Counted from the first letter of the stretch, positions 28,001 to 37,206 are shown. The stretch: 64,000 nucleotides of DNA from Parvimonas sp035282405 (GCF_035282405.1 NZ_JAYKBP010000002.1:453239-517238); one strand, 5' to 3'. Program-made: numbers and translations. Notes: generated from the sequence alone by a model not told the origin.

Positions 28001-28203
28001 TATATATAGAGTGTGTGGTAGTGTTTAAAGATAATAAACTCCTCCCATAAGTTTTCCTTTTCTTCGCTACCACACTTTACATACTACAGCATTGACTTTG
28101 TTCCTTTTAAATCCTCCCAAATTTTACAAATACAATTTCAATTGCTGTTTATAATGTATTTTAACTTTCCTAAAAAAGATGAGTGCTTTTGCACCCATCT
28201 TTT
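28001..28203 (+). ncRNA. Candidate small RNA with C-rich boxes (tentative)
   Basis: This is the only structure in the gene-free stretch 27724-28283. A perfect 9-bp long-range stem GTGTGGTAG (28013-28021) / CTACCACAC (28067-28075) encloses a region with CTCCTCCC (28039-28046). A second CCTCCC lies at 28113-28118. A terminator-like hairpin ends at 28203. C-rich unpaired boxes that mimic anti-Shine-Dalgarno sequence are typical of regulatory RNAs such as the RsaE/RoxS type. The promoter side is weak (TATATA at 28003-28008, poor -35), so this could be non-functional sequence. No reading frame with a start fits either strand. Confidence 0.32.
28174..28203. terminator. Terminator-like hairpin
   Basis: Stem AAAAGATG-GTGC / GCAC-CATCTTTT (28174-28186 and 28191-28203) with one mismatch and loop TTTT. 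It can act on either strand; on the plus strand it would end the candidate small RNA. Confidence 0.72.
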
Positions 28204-28234
28204 AATTACATAAAGTAAATAGTTAAATTTCAAC

Positions 28235-28261
28235 AAAAAAGCGTAGAAAAAATCTACGCTT
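28235..28261 (-). terminator. Terminator of the opp operon
   Basis: Perfect 9-bp stem AAGCGTAGA / TCTACGCTT (28239-28247 and 28253-28261) followed on the minus strand by six T, about 23 bases after the oppC stop. Confidence 0.87.
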
Positions 28262-28283
28262 AATTTTTTATATTATACTACTT

Positions 28284-29198
28284 CTAACCTAATCTTTGTT
28301 TTGCATCTGATGCTCTTCTTAATGCTTGTCCTGCATAGTTAATTGAAAGCATTAGTACAAGTACTACCATTGACGCAGGAAACCAAATATACATTCTATC
28401 TCTTAATACAGTAGGATCCAATGCCTTGTTGATTAATGTTCCAAGTGATGGTACCCCATCCGGCAACCCGAAACCAAGGAATGTAAGTCCTATTTCTATT
28501 CCCATATTTCCAGCTAAGTCTAAAATAGCACTAATTATAAGAATTGAACTAATATTTGGTAGTATTCCTCCAAACATTATCTTCCATGAAGGTGTTCCCA
28601 TTGTCTTAGATGCACTTATATAATCACGTCTTCCTTCAGAAAGAGCTTTTGACCTTACAAGTCTGGCAATACCTACCCAATAGAATACAGTCATTATAAT
28701 TACGAATGTAAATGCATTATATCTAGGAACTAATGTTACAAATACGATAATAAGCATAAGAATTGGTAGCACTTGGATAAAGTCTATAATTCTCATAATG
28801 ATGTTATCTACTATACCACCATAGAATCCTATAATTAACCCAACAATTATACCTATTAAATTAGTTAAAAATGTTACTGAGGCACCTATAAGAATTGAAT
28901 TTCTTGTTCCTAAGAAAAGTTGTCCTAAAAGTGGTCTACCACCTTGGTCAGTTCCTAAAATAAATCCTTGTTCTCCAGGTTTTAAGTATGAATTCATAAG
29001 ATTTACTTTCATTACTTCTTCAAGATTAAAGAATAAACTTCCTATGAATACTACCAATATTATCGTAACAAATAATATAAACGAAAATGTTGCTAATTTA
29101 TCTTTTTTAAATTCCCTAACAATTACTTTGAAAGCACTTGGTGTAATATCTTGCTTATTTAGGGAAGCATCTTTTTCCATTTCTTTTTTCTTACTCAT
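28284..29198 (-). CDS. oppC: Oligopeptide ABC transporter permease (OppC-like)
   Basis: A 304-residue integral membrane subunit with about six spans, the first near residues 36-58. The binding-protein-dependent transport loop is SASKTMGTPSWKIMFGGILPN (near 193). The N-terminal tail is hydrophilic, as in OppC/DppC. It pairs with OppB to form the pore for peptide import. Last gene of the four-gene unit, 16 bases after oppB. The exact substrate (oligo- or dipeptide, or nickel in related systems) cannot be read from sequence. Confidence 0.88.
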   Translation of the reverse strand: MSKKKEMEKDASLNKQDITPSAFKVIVREFKKDKLATFSFILFVTIILVVFIGSLFFNLEEVMKVNLMNSYLKPGEQGFILGTDQGGRPLLGQLFLGTRNSILIGASVTFLTNLIGIIVGLIIGFYGGIVDNIIMRIIDFIQVLPILMLIIVFVTLVPRYNAFTFVIIMTVFYWVGIARLVRSKALSEGRRDYISASKTMGTPSWKIMFGGILPNISSILIISAILDLAGNMGIEIGLTFLGFGLPDGVPSLGTLINKALDPTVLRDRMYIWFPASMVVLVLMLSINYAGQALRRASDAKQRLG

Positions 29199-29214
29199 TT
29201 TATCACTCCCCCTA

Positions 29215-30171
29215 TTACTCTATTCTTATTCTTGGGTCAACTATACTCATAATGATATCTGATAGCAAACTTCCAAGTAAAGTCATAAATCCGTAAATCA
29301 TAATTAATGTTGTCAATAATGAATAATCTCTTGATTGTATAGAGTCAAAAAACAATTTTCCCATTCCAGGATAACTAAAGATAGTTTCCATAAATACAGA
29401 ACCTGAAATAAGTCCTGTTAAAGTAAATCCAAAGAATGCAGCTATTGGTAAAAGAGAATTTCTAAAAATATGATGTGAATAAACTTTATTAATAGGTACT
29501 CCCTTGCTCCTTGCAGTTCTTACATAGTCTGAACCTTTAGCATCTATAACTTCATTTCTTAAATATTGAACTATTACTGTTGTAGCTATTAAAGTATAAC
29601 ATATTGCAGGTAAAACCATATGTCTTAATCTACTTATCACATATGCAAAACCTTTAACACCTGGATCAACATATCCTGATGCTGGGAACCAATGTAATGT
29701 ATAACCAAAAATCAAAATCATAACCAAGTAAAATATAAAACCTGGTATTGCAAAAGTTACAAAATTATACAATGTAACGGCTTTATCAAACTTACTTCCA
29801 TTATATCTACCTGAGAACAAACCAAGAGGAAGTGCTACCATATATAATAATGTTACACAGCATATTGATAGCCAGAATGTATTACTAACTCTTTGTGATA
29901 AAAGTGTAGATACTGGTAACTTAAATGTATAACTTATACCAAAATCACCTTTAAATATATTTGTAATCCATCTCCAATATTGTTGATACCATGGATCATA
30001 GAAACCATATTTTATTCTTAATGCTTCTAATTGATTAGGATCAGTTGTTGGTGAAATTTGTCCAGAGAAAGGATCTCCCGGCATCAACTTAGCTAAAATA
30101 AAAACTAAAATACTTAATATTATTAATTGAGGTATCATTAGAAGAAATCTTCTTAACACAGTTTTCCACAT
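29215..30171 (-). CDS. oppB: Oligopeptide ABC transporter permease (OppB-like)
   Basis: A 318-residue integral membrane subunit with an N-terminal span (MIPQLIILSILVFILAKLMPG), the OppB-type GDPF segment near 33, and the permease loop RTARSKGVPINKVYSHHIFRN (near 226-246; here given as a landmark for ATPase contact). About six spans. It lies one base after oppF and 16 before oppC. It forms the heteromeric pore with OppC. Confidence 0.88.
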   Translation of the reverse strand: MWKTVLRRFLLMIPQLIILSILVFILAKLMPGDPFSGQISPTTDPNQLEALRIKYGFYDPWYQQYWRWITNIFKGDFGISYTFKLPVSTLLSQRVSNTFWLSICCVTLLYMVALPLGLFSGRYNGSKFDKAVTLYNFVTFAIPGFIFYLVMILIFGYTLHWFPASGYVDPGVKGFAYVISRLRHMVLPAICYTLIATTVIVQYLRNEVIDAKGSDYVRTARSKGVPINKVYSHHIFRNSLLPIAAFFGFTLTGLISGSVFMETIFSYPGMGKLFFDSIQSRDYSLLTTLIMIYGFMTLLGSLLSDIIMSIVDPRIRIE

Positions 30172-30172
30172 A

Positions 30173-31108
30173 TTATTTTACCCCCTTTTTTGCTACATAG
30201 TGAGTATCTGTAATTTTCAGTAAATCAAACACTTTGCCTTTTTCGTCATAGTATTCTTTTTCTAATTCTTTATACTCTTTTTCTACTCTCAGTCTATTTG
30301 CGATTAATTGTTCTTTTAATCTTGGATCCGTTTCCGGAATAGCTGCAATCAATCTCTTAGTATAGATATGTTGTGGATCTTTATAAATATCTTCCTTTGT
30401 TCCTCTTTCTACAAGTCTTCCTCTGTACATAATGTTTATGTAATCACACATATGTTTTACAACCCCAAGGTCGTGAGAAATGAAAAGATAAGACAATCCC
30501 ATATCTTTTTGAATTTTTTTCATAAAGTTCAAAACTTGTGCTTGAACTGAAAGGTCAAGCGCTGAAACAGGTTCATCAGCTATGATAAGTCTAGGATTTA
30601 AACTTATAGCTCTGGCAACCCCGATTCTTTGTCTTTGACCACCGGAAAATTCGAATGAATACTTATAAAGTGCATCTTCCGGCATACCAACTATATCTAA
30701 AAGTTCTAAAACTCTTTTTCTTTCTTCTGTTACAGTCATTTTTTCGAAGTTTCTTAAAGGTTCTGCAATGATGTCTATAACTCTTTTCTTAGGGTCTAAA
30801 CTTGCCATATTATCTTGGAAAATCATTTGAACATCTCTTGTAAATTCTTTATCTTTTCTTACCATTTTCTTAGTAAGTGTCTTTCCATCAAAAATAACTT
30901 GTCCACTTGTAATTTTTTCAAGACCGATTATAGCTTTTCCGATAGTACTCTTACCGCTACCACTTTCTCCGATAAGTCCGTAAGTTTTTCCCTTTTCGAT
31001 AACCATATCTACGCCGTCAACAGCATAAACATAATCAACTATCTTATTGAAAAAACCACCTCTTATCGGATAGTGAACCTTTAGGCCTTTAATTTCTAAA
31101 AAGCTCAT
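30173..31108 (-). CDS. oppF: Oligopeptide ABC transporter ATPase (OppF-like)
   Basis: A 311-residue ATPase with Walker A GESGSGKST near 48-56, signature FSGGQRQRIGVARAI near 158 and Walker B LIIADEPVSALD near 179. The C-terminal extension with the TKRLIAAIPETDP segment is the usual oligopeptide-type tail. It overlaps oppD by one base. The ATPase pair OppD/OppF energises the OppBC pore. Confidence 0.9.
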   Translation of the reverse strand: MSFLEIKGLKVHYPIRGGFFNKIVDYVYAVDGVDMVIEKGKTYGLIGESGSGKSTIGKAIIGLEKITSGQVIFDGKTLTKKMVRKDKEFTRDVQMIFQDNMASLDPKKRVIDIIAEPLRNFEKMTVTEERKRVLELLDIVGMPEDALYKYSFEFSGGQRQRIGVARAISLNPRLIIADEPVSALDLSVQAQVLNFMKKIQKDMGLSYLFISHDLGVVKHMCDYINIMYRGRLVERGTKEDIYKDPQHIYTKRLIAAIPETDPRLKEQLIANRLRVEKEYKELEKEYYDEKGKVFDLLKITDTHYVAKKGVK

Positions 31109-32112
31109 TAATTACCCTCCTTTTCATCAAAATGAAAATTCTTATAGCAAGTACATCTTACTAAATGCCCTGGTGAAACTTCGTGCATTGTAGGATTTCC
31201 TTCATGTTCTTCATCACTTATCCAAGGAATTCTAGATTTAAACCTACAACCTTGTCTTGGTAAGTTTTTAAGTGAAGGAACCATACCTTTTATAACATAC
31301 AAATCTTCATCATCTGCATCCATTTGAGGAATACTGTTCAACAAACTCCTAGTATAAGGATGCTTTGGATTTGTAAATAGTTCTAAAACAGTCGCTTCTT
31401 CAACAATTTGTCCGGCATACATTACACAAACTCTATCTGCAAGTTGAGCAACAACTCCTAAATCATGAGTAATCAAAATAATTCCTGCATTAATTTCCTT
31501 TTGAATTTGAACTAAAAGGTCTAAGATTTGTGCTTGAATTGTTACGTCAAGTGCAGTTGTTGGTTCATCTGCTATAATAATCTTTGGTTTACAAGCAAGA
31601 GCAATCGCAATGATAACTCTTTGTCTCATACCACCTGATAATTCATGTGGATATTGTCTTGCAACACGAGGAGGATTAGGAATACCTACTTGTTCAATCA
31701 ATTCTAAAACTCTAGCTTTTCTCTCTTCAGAATTCATTTTTGTATGATAAATCAAACCTTCCTCAATTTGTTTTCCAATTCTTTGTAAAGGATTTAAAGC
31801 TGAAAGTGGATCTTGGAAAATCATTCCAATGCCTTCTCCTCTAATTTCATTAAATTCTTTTTCTGACAAACCTACTAAATTTTTTCCTTCAAACAAAATC
31901 TCTCCTGTTGAACGAGTGAAGTTTGGATTATGTAACCCCATAATAGTAGTAGCCAAAGTCGATTTACCACAACCACTTTCTCCTACTATAGCTAGTATTT
32001 CATCAGAGAATAATTTCATATCAACGCCATCTACAGCGTCAAAATAATCATCACGGATTCTAAAACTTGTGTGTAGATCTTTAATTTCCAAAAGTAATTC
32101 TTTTTGATCCAT
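31108..32112 (-). CDS. oppD: Oligopeptide ABC transporter ATPase (OppD-like)
   Basis: A 334-residue ATPase with Walker A GESGCGKST near 43-51, signature LSGGMRQRV near 158 and Walker B IIIADEPTTALD near 178. The C-terminal region GCRFKSRIPW with further Cys in VRCTCYKN matches the oligopeptide family tail, where three to four cysteines often hold an iron-sulfur cluster; only three or so are visible here, so a cluster is uncertain. First gene of the unit, with a GGGGGAG ribosome site. No oppA-type substrate-binding lipoprotein gene is in this operon. Confidence 0.9.
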   Translation of the reverse strand: MDQKELLLEIKDLHTSFRIRDDYFDAVDGVDMKLFSDEILAIVGESGCGKSTLATTIMGLHNPNFTRSTGEILFEGKNLVGLSEKEFNEIRGEGIGMIFQDPLSALNPLQRIGKQIEEGLIYHTKMNSEERKARVLELIEQVGIPNPPRVARQYPHELSGGMRQRVIIAIALACKPKIIIADEPTTALDVTIQAQILDLLVQIQKEINAGIILITHDLGVVAQLADRVCVMYAGQIVEEATVLELFTNPKHPYTRSLLNSIPQMDADDEDLYVIKGMVPSLKNLPRQGCRFKSRIPWISDEEHEGNPTMHEVSPGHLVRCTCYKNFHFDEKEGN

Positions 32113-32195
32113 AGATTCTCTCCCCCTAACTTTGTGTTTTGGTATTATTCTCTATAAAAGCATAAATACATTTTGTTCTCTATTCAAAAAACTAA

Positions 32196-32337
32196 AATAA
32201 AAAAGGAATAAAAAAATTTTATAAAATAATTCCTTATAAGACAAAAATCAACTTAAAGTTAAATCAATTTTTATCAATAATTGTATTTATGTTATAAATT
32301 CAATTATAATTATACAATATTTAAAATGAATAATCAA
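32196..32337 (-). promoter_or_regulatory. opp promoter and leader hairpin
   Basis: Minus strand -35 TTGATT (32332-32337), 17-bp spacer, perfect -10 TATAAT (32309-32314), giving a leader of about 190 bases. The leader contains a 7-bp stem AAGGAAT / ATTCCTT (32203-32235) followed by seven T, resembling a weak attenuator. The rest of the gene-free stretch to 32654 is AT-rich and shows nothing I can interpret. Confidence 0.6.
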
Positions 32338-32654
32338 GTACCTTGAAAACATTTTTAAAGTTTATTGTCCCTAATAATAGCTGATTTCAAAAATGTATAA
32401 TTATGCTTTTTTTTGAAATTTATTTAAAAAAAATTGTCGTTTTTACCTATCAATTATAATTTTATATTGCTTAACTCCTGTAATATACTACATTAATTGT
32501 TACACAATTTATATTAATTTAAGATGTCATAAGAAAAAGCAATTTTGAATAATTTTACAGATTGTAGAAAGTTAATCAAAGAATTTTTTGTGAAATTTTA
32601 AACTAATTAAAAAAATTTGTGAAATTACTTTCTCAAATTCTTATAAAATCTCAT

Positions 32655-32692
32655 ACAAAAAACCCCAAATCCTTTATCCAGATTTAAGGGTT
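32655..32692 (-). terminator. Terminator of the mod-moa operon
   Basis: Imperfect stem AACCC-AAATC / GATTT-GGGTT (32661-32692) followed on the minus strand by a T-run, about 30 bases after the MOSC gene stop. Confidence 0.78.
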
Positions 32693-32723
32693 CACATCAA
32701 AGTCTAAATGTCTTAAATATAAT

Positions 32724-33155
32724 CTATTTTTTTACGATTTCGATTTTATCTTCTGCTTTTATCTTTCCGCCTTTTATTACTTTAGTGAAAATTCCCTCTC
32801 TTGGCATTACACAGTCGCCAACAATATGTCTGATTTCACAGCCTAGATGACATTCTTTTCCTATTTGTGTAACTTCAAGAGTACATTCTCCAACTTTTAA
32901 GATTGTTCCGATTGGCAATTTATAAAGGACAATTCCTTCAGTTAAGATGTTTTCTGCAAAATCCCCCGCTGAAAGTTCTGGAAGTTTTTCTTTCATCACT
33001 TCCATACTTTCAACCCCAAGCAAACTTACTTGTCTATGCCATTTTCCTGCATGAGCGTCGCCGTCTATTCCGTAATCTTCAATTAATTCTATGTACTCTA
33101 CGGGATGTTTTTTAATTCCCTTTCTTTCACTTATACTTACTGCTAAAACTTTCAT
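32724..33155 (-). CDS. MOSC-domain protein
   Basis: A 143-residue single MOSC domain (molybdenum cofactor sulfurase C-terminal fold) with GIDGDAHAGKWHRQVSLL near 29-46 and the conserved cysteine in GKECHLGCEI near 97-106. Stand-alone MOSC proteins are thought to carry sulfur for molybdenum cofactor enzymes. It is the last gene of the mod-moa unit, sharing one base with moaC, which supports a cofactor-related role. In other bacteria this short form is sometimes fused to MogA/MoaB; that partner is not in the window. Confidence 0.88.
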   Translation of the reverse strand: MKVLAVSISERKGIKKHPVEYIELIEDYGIDGDAHAGKWHRQVSLLGVESMEVMKEKLPELSAGDFAENILTEGIVLYKLPIGTILKVGECTLEVTQIGKECHLGCEIRHIVGDCVMPREGIFTKVIKGGKIKAEDKIEIVKK

Positions 33156-33640
33156 TACTTTCCCCTTACAAAATCTCCACTTTTTCCGCCGGATTTTTCT
33201 AATAATTTTATTTCTGTTATTTCAATGTCCCTTTGAACAGCTTTACACATATCATATATCGTTAGAGCAGCTATTGAAACTGCTGACAGTGCTTCCATTT
33301 CAACTCCTGTTTCTCCAACACATTTAGTTGTGGCAATTATTTCTATTTCAAAGTTTTCATAGTCCATATTAAATTCAATATCAACGCCTACTAAATTTAT
33401 CGGGTGGCACATTGGAATTATATTGGAAGTTTTTTTTGCTCCCATAATTCCTGCAACTTGAGAAACGGCTAGAACATCACCTTTTTTTGTTTTTCCGCTT
33501 ACAACTATATTAAAAGTTTCTTCATTTAATTTAACTTTTGCAAAAGCCTTGGCAATTCTTTTAGTTTTTTCTTTTTCTCCAACATCGACCATTTTTGCTC
33601 GGCCTTGATCATTAATATGAGTTAAAACTTTTTCTTCCAT
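33155..33640 (-). CDS. moaC: Cyclic pyranopterin monophosphate synthase
   Basis: I start at ATG 33640 (161 residues), 5 bases behind GGAGG; an upstream TTG at 33652 has no such site. MoaC converts the MoaA product to cyclic pyranopterin monophosphate. Conserved parts are MVDVGEKEKTKRIAKA near 17, MCHPINL near 75, and GVEMEALSAVSIAALTIYD near 110-128 with Asp and the following KAVQRDIEI containing the active lysine. It begins one base after moaA ends. Confidence 0.94.
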   Translation of the reverse strand: MEEKVLTHINDQGRAKMVDVGEKEKTKRIAKAFAKVKLNEETFNIVVSGKTKKGDVLAVSQVAGIMGAKKTSNIIPMCHPINLVGVDIEFNMDYENFEIEIIATTKCVGETGVEMEALSAVSIAALTIYDMCKAVQRDIEITEIKLLEKSGGKSGDFVRGK

Positions 33641-33641
33641 T

Positions 33642-34583
33642 TTAACCTCCAATTTTATTCATATCTCTTGCACTTTCACTTTTTCCGTCTTCAAGATGAT
33701 GTTTTTCAGGTTTTTCATAAATTCCTCTCTTGAAAACTTCTTCAAGTTCTTCTCCACTCAATCCTTTAAGATTTATTTCATCACTTGAATGTAGGCAAGG
33801 TTTTAATTTCCCGTCGCTTGTTAATCTTATACGATTGCAATCTTCACAGAATGAGCAACTTATCGGGCTTATAAGTCCGATTCTACCTTTTTGTCCTTTT
33901 ATTTTATAAATTTTCGCAACTCCCGAAACTCCGTCAAACTCCAGTTCTGGAACTTTTTCCAAAACAACTTTGTTTGAAATAAATTTATCCTTACTCCAAT
34001 TTGCAGTTTCTCCAATTTGCATAAGCTCGATAAAACGAACTTCCAAATCATATTTATTTGCTAAATTTACAAAGTCTTCTATTTCATCATCATTAAAGCC
34101 ACCGATTAGAACTACATTTATTTTGACCTTAAAGCCTTTTTTTATTGCATAAAAAAGACTCTCCATAGTCTTATCAAAATCATTTCTTCTTGTTATATCA
34201 TTGTACTTTTCTTTTACCAAAGTGTCAAGACTGAAATTTATTCTTCTAACTTTATTTTCAAAAAGTTCATCTGCCATCTCTTTTAGATGAACTCCATTTG
34301 TTGTTATTGCAATATCTTCAATTTCATCAATCTTAGAAATTTCTTTACACAAATTAATAAAACCGCGACGAACCAAAGGTTCCCCGCCTGTCAACCTAAT
34401 TTTTTTTATTCCATTTTTTGATGCGATTTTAACTATCTCAACAATTTCTTCAATGGATAGAATATCACTATGACAAAGACTTTCAACCCCGCTTTCAGGC
34501 ATACAGTATTTGCATCTTAGATTACATAAATCAGTAACTGAAATTCTAAGGTAGGTGATATTTCTTCCAAATCTATCTTTCAT
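33642..34583 (-). CDS. moaA: GTP 3',8-cyclase (radical SAM)
   Basis: A 313-residue radical SAM enzyme starting molybdenum cofactor synthesis from GTP. The SAM cluster cysteines are Cys20, Cys24 and Cys27 (CNLRCKYC); the second cluster uses Cys243, Cys246 and Cys263 (CSFC-x16-C), with an extra Cys249. The protein ends with Gly-Gly, as active MoaA does. It lies 21 bases after modC. The downstream steps MoaD, MoaE, MogA and MoeA are not in this window. Confidence 0.95.
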   Translation of the reverse strand: MKDRFGRNITYLRISVTDLCNLRCKYCMPESGVESLCHSDILSIEEIVEIVKIASKNGIKKIRLTGGEPLVRRGFINLCKEISKIDEIEDIAITTNGVHLKEMADELFENKVRRINFSLDTLVKEKYNDITRRNDFDKTMESLFYAIKKGFKVKINVVLIGGFNDDEIEDFVNLANKYDLEVRFIELMQIGETANWSKDKFISNKVVLEKVPELEFDGVSGVAKIYKIKGQKGRIGLISPISCSFCEDCNRIRLTSDGKLKPCLHSSDEINLKGLSGEELEEVFKRGIYEKPEKHHLEDGKSESARDMNKIGG

Positions 34584-34604
34584 ATAATCTCCTATCTCGA
34601 TATA

Positions 34605-35648
34605 TTAATTATTTTCCTCCTCCAACAAAATTAAATCTTCCTTTCTTAATGTGATAAAAAGATGTTCTTGTCCTTCTACCTTTTCCCAAATATCCTTTGT
34701 TACTTCAACTCTTATGGATTTTATTGCACCTTTTTTACGAACTAATATAATATAGGTAAAGACATCTTCAATAACTTTATCAACTTCAACTTCAAATGAA
34801 TTTTCTTCTGATTTTTCAAATTCAATAAAATGCGAACGGATTCCTAAAACTTTATGAGTTTCTAAAATTTTATCTGAAGTTTCAAGCTCAACATCCCAAT
34901 CTTTTGCAAAGAGTTTTGTATCTGAAATTTTTTCAATTTCAGAAAAGTTTTTACAGCCTGAAATAAGGCAGGATGAAAAAGTTTTTGGGTTTTTAAAAAG
35001 CTCTTTCTTTTTCATAAGCTCTTCACTTTTACCTTTAGACATTACACAAATTTCCTTACAAAGTCTATAGACTTCTTCTCTACTATGTGAAACTAAAATT
35101 GTAGGAGTTTTGTATTTTCTTAAAACTTCCCCAACTTCTAGTTCTATTTTCCATTTTAAATAGTCATCCAATGCAGAAAAAGGCTCATCTAAAAGGATAA
35201 TTTCCGGCTTATTTATAAGTAATCTTGCAAGAGCAACTCTTTGTTTTTCTCCACCGGAAATTTCATATATTTTCTTATCTTTTAAATGAGAAATTCTCAT
35301 TTCTTCGAGTTTTTCCATAATTAATTTATCAAAATTTTCTCCTTCTCTTATACCCACTTTAATATTTTCATAGACATTCATATTAGGAAAAAGGGCATAA
35401 TCTTGAAATAAATAACCTATTTTTCTATCCTTTGGAGAAATATTTATCTTTTTTTCAGAGTCAAATAGAACTCTACCATTTAATATAATTCTTCCTTTAT
35501 CGGGTTTTTCAATTCCTGCAATACATTTTAAAGTAAGACTTTTTCCGCTTCCTGATGCTCCCAAAAGCCCCATTATTTCATTGTCAAATTCAAATTTTGT
35601 CCTTAAATTAAATTTTCCAAAATTTTTTTCAATATCAACATAAATCAT
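34605..35648 (-). CDS. modC: Molybdate ABC transporter ATPase
   Basis: A 347-residue ATPase with Walker A GASGSGKSLT near 30-39, signature ISGGEKQRVAL near 130 and Walker B ILLDEPFSALDD near 154. The region after about 230 has the length of the ModC regulatory (MOP/TOBE-like) domain, but the canonical motif is weak. It follows modB by 19 bases. It powers molybdate or tungstate import. Confidence 0.9.
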   Translation of the reverse strand: MIYVDIEKNFGKFNLRTKFEFDNEIMGLLGASGSGKSLTLKCIAGIEKPDKGRIILNGRVLFDSEKKINISPKDRKIGYLFQDYALFPNMNVYENIKVGIREGENFDKLIMEKLEEMRISHLKDKKIYEISGGEKQRVALARLLINKPEIILLDEPFSALDDYLKWKIELEVGEVLRKYKTPTILVSHSREEVYRLCKEICVMSKGKSEELMKKKELFKNPKTFSSCLISGCKNFSEIEKISDTKLFAKDWDVELETSDKILETHKVLGIRSHFIEFEKSEENSFEVEVDKVIEDVFTYIILVRKKGAIKSIRVEVTKDIWEKVEGQEHLFITLRKEDLILLEEENN

Positions 35649-35667
35649 AAATTACTCCAATTTTTAT

Positions 35668-36336
35668 TTAATCTTTAACTGCTTTCTTTTCCAACATATT
35701 TATAATGATAAGAACTGTAAATGAAATTACAATATTTACAAGCACCCATCTATAAGCCAAAGCATCATTTCCCGTTCTCCAAAGCTGATAAACAGTTGTT
35801 GAAATTGTTGCCGTATCATTTGGAGTATAGCCTGAAACCATACTTGTCGCTCCATATTCTCCCAAGGCTCTGGCAAAACTTAAAACAAGTCCTGCTAAAA
35901 TTCCCTGTTTACAATTAGGCAAAGTAATTCTCCAAAAAATCCAAGTATTGCTCTTTCCAAGAGTTTGAGCAACATATTTTAAATTCATATCGAAATTTTG
36001 AAAAGAACTTCTGGCTATTCTATACATTAGTGGAAAAGTTACGACTACAGTTGCAAAGATTGCAGAATACCAATTCATAACGAGTCTTATTGAAAATTTT
36101 TCAAAGAAAAAACTTCCAATTGCACTCTTTGGAGATAATAATCTCAAAATGAAAAAGCCGATAACCGTTGGTGGTAATACTAAAGGAAGTGTTAGAATAA
36201 CATCTAAAATTCCCCTTATAAATCTATTAAGTTTTGAAATATAATACGCTAAGAATATCCCGATAAAAAAAGTTATCACAGAAGAAATTAATGCAATTCT
36301 TAGCGAATTTAAAAGAGGATAAAGATCCATAAACAC
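35668..36336 (-). CDS. modB: Molybdate ABC transporter permease
   Basis: A 222-residue integral membrane protein with about five spans and the ModB/CysT-type segment ARALGEYGATSMVSG near 155-169. The loop VAQTLGKSNTWIFWRITLPN near 122 is the ATPase contact. It lies between modA (38 bases) and modC (19 bases). Confidence 0.92.
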   Translation of the reverse strand: MFMDLYPLLNSLRIALISSVITFFIGIFLAYYISKLNRFIRGILDVILTLPLVLPPTVIGFFILRLLSPKSAIGSFFFEKFSIRLVMNWYSAIFATVVVTFPLMYRIARSSFQNFDMNLKYVAQTLGKSNTWIFWRITLPNCKQGILAGLVLSFARALGEYGATSMVSGYTPNDTATISTTVYQLWRTGNDALAYRWVLVNIVISFTVLIIINMLEKKAVKD

Positions 36337-36374
36337 TTCCCTTTCATATTAATTTATTATTTAAAATTTAAAAT

Positions 36375-37193
36375 CTACTTAGCTCTTGTAAAACCAACTT
36401 TTTCAAAAATTGCCTTACATTCATCACCTTTTAAGAATTCTAAAAATTCTTTAGCTTCTTTTGAGTTTTTAGAATTTTTCATAATTGCAGCTGGATATAA
36501 AACAGGAGTCTTAATCATTCCTTCTTTTGCAGTTGCAACAACTTCAAGGCCTGCTGAATAAGCGTCAGTTGCATAAATGATACCACAGTTTGCAACCCCT
36601 TCTTTAATCCAAGTTGTAACTTCTTTAACATTGCTTCCTAAAGTAACTTTCTTTTGAATTTCATCCCAAATTTTTAAGTTTTTCAAAAGTTCTTCTGAAT
36701 ATTGTCCAACAGGAGCGTCAGAATTACCAAGTGCTATTTTAGAAATTTCAGCTTTTGTTAAATCTGTAAAATCTTTAAGACCCAAAGAATTTCCCTTTGC
36801 AACAGCAAGAACAACCTTATTTTCTAAAAGATTAAATCTAGAAGATTCATCAATAACTACACTTGCTTCTGGAGTCTTTGTCTTATCCAAAGCATTCATT
36901 TGTTTTTGAGCTGCAGAAATAAAAATATCTACTTCTGCACCTTGTTCAATTTGTTTCTTTAAAGTTCCTGAAGAATCAAAAGTATAAACTAATTCTATAT
37001 CCTTATGTTTTTCTTCATATACTTTCTTGATTTCTTCCATTGTTTCAGTCATTGAGGCTGCACAATAAACATATAGTTTTTTCTTTTCTGTCTTTTCTAC
37101 TTTAGTTTCTTTCTTATCTGCAGGTTTTGAAGAACATGCAGTAATACCAAGAATCATAGTTAAAACTAAAAATACTCTTAAAAATTTTTTCAT
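36375..37193 (-). CDS. modA: Molybdate-binding lipoprotein
   Basis: I start at ATG 37193 (272 residues), which has AAGGAG upstream and gives a clean lipoprotein signal with Cys20 in GITACSS; the longer frame from 37265 crosses the promoter. It is a type II periplasmic-type binding protein with CAASMTETMEEI near 45 and TFDSSGTLKKQIEQGA near 74, the oxyanion-binding loops of ModA. It captures molybdate (or tungstate) outside the membrane for ModBC. First gene of the six-gene mod-moa-MOSC unit. Confidence 0.93.
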   Translation of the reverse strand: MKKFLRVFLVLTMILGITACSSKPADKKETKVEKTEKKKLYVYCAASMTETMEEIKKVYEEKHKDIELVYTFDSSGTLKKQIEQGAEVDIFISAAQKQMNALDKTKTPEASVVIDESSRFNLLENKVVLAVAKGNSLGLKDFTDLTKAEISKIALGNSDAPVGQYSEELLKNLKIWDEIQKKVTLGSNVKEVTTWIKEGVANCGIIYATDAYSAGLEVVATAKEGMIKTPVLYPAAIMKNSKNSKEAKEFLEFLKGDECKAIFEKVGFTRAK

Positions 37194-37206
37194 AAAATAC
37201 TCCTTA

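Noticed and set aside
28081..28130. Minus-strand small gene behind GGGAGG at 28113-28118
   Set aside because: The first ATG is about 20 bases away and is followed by a stop after two codons.
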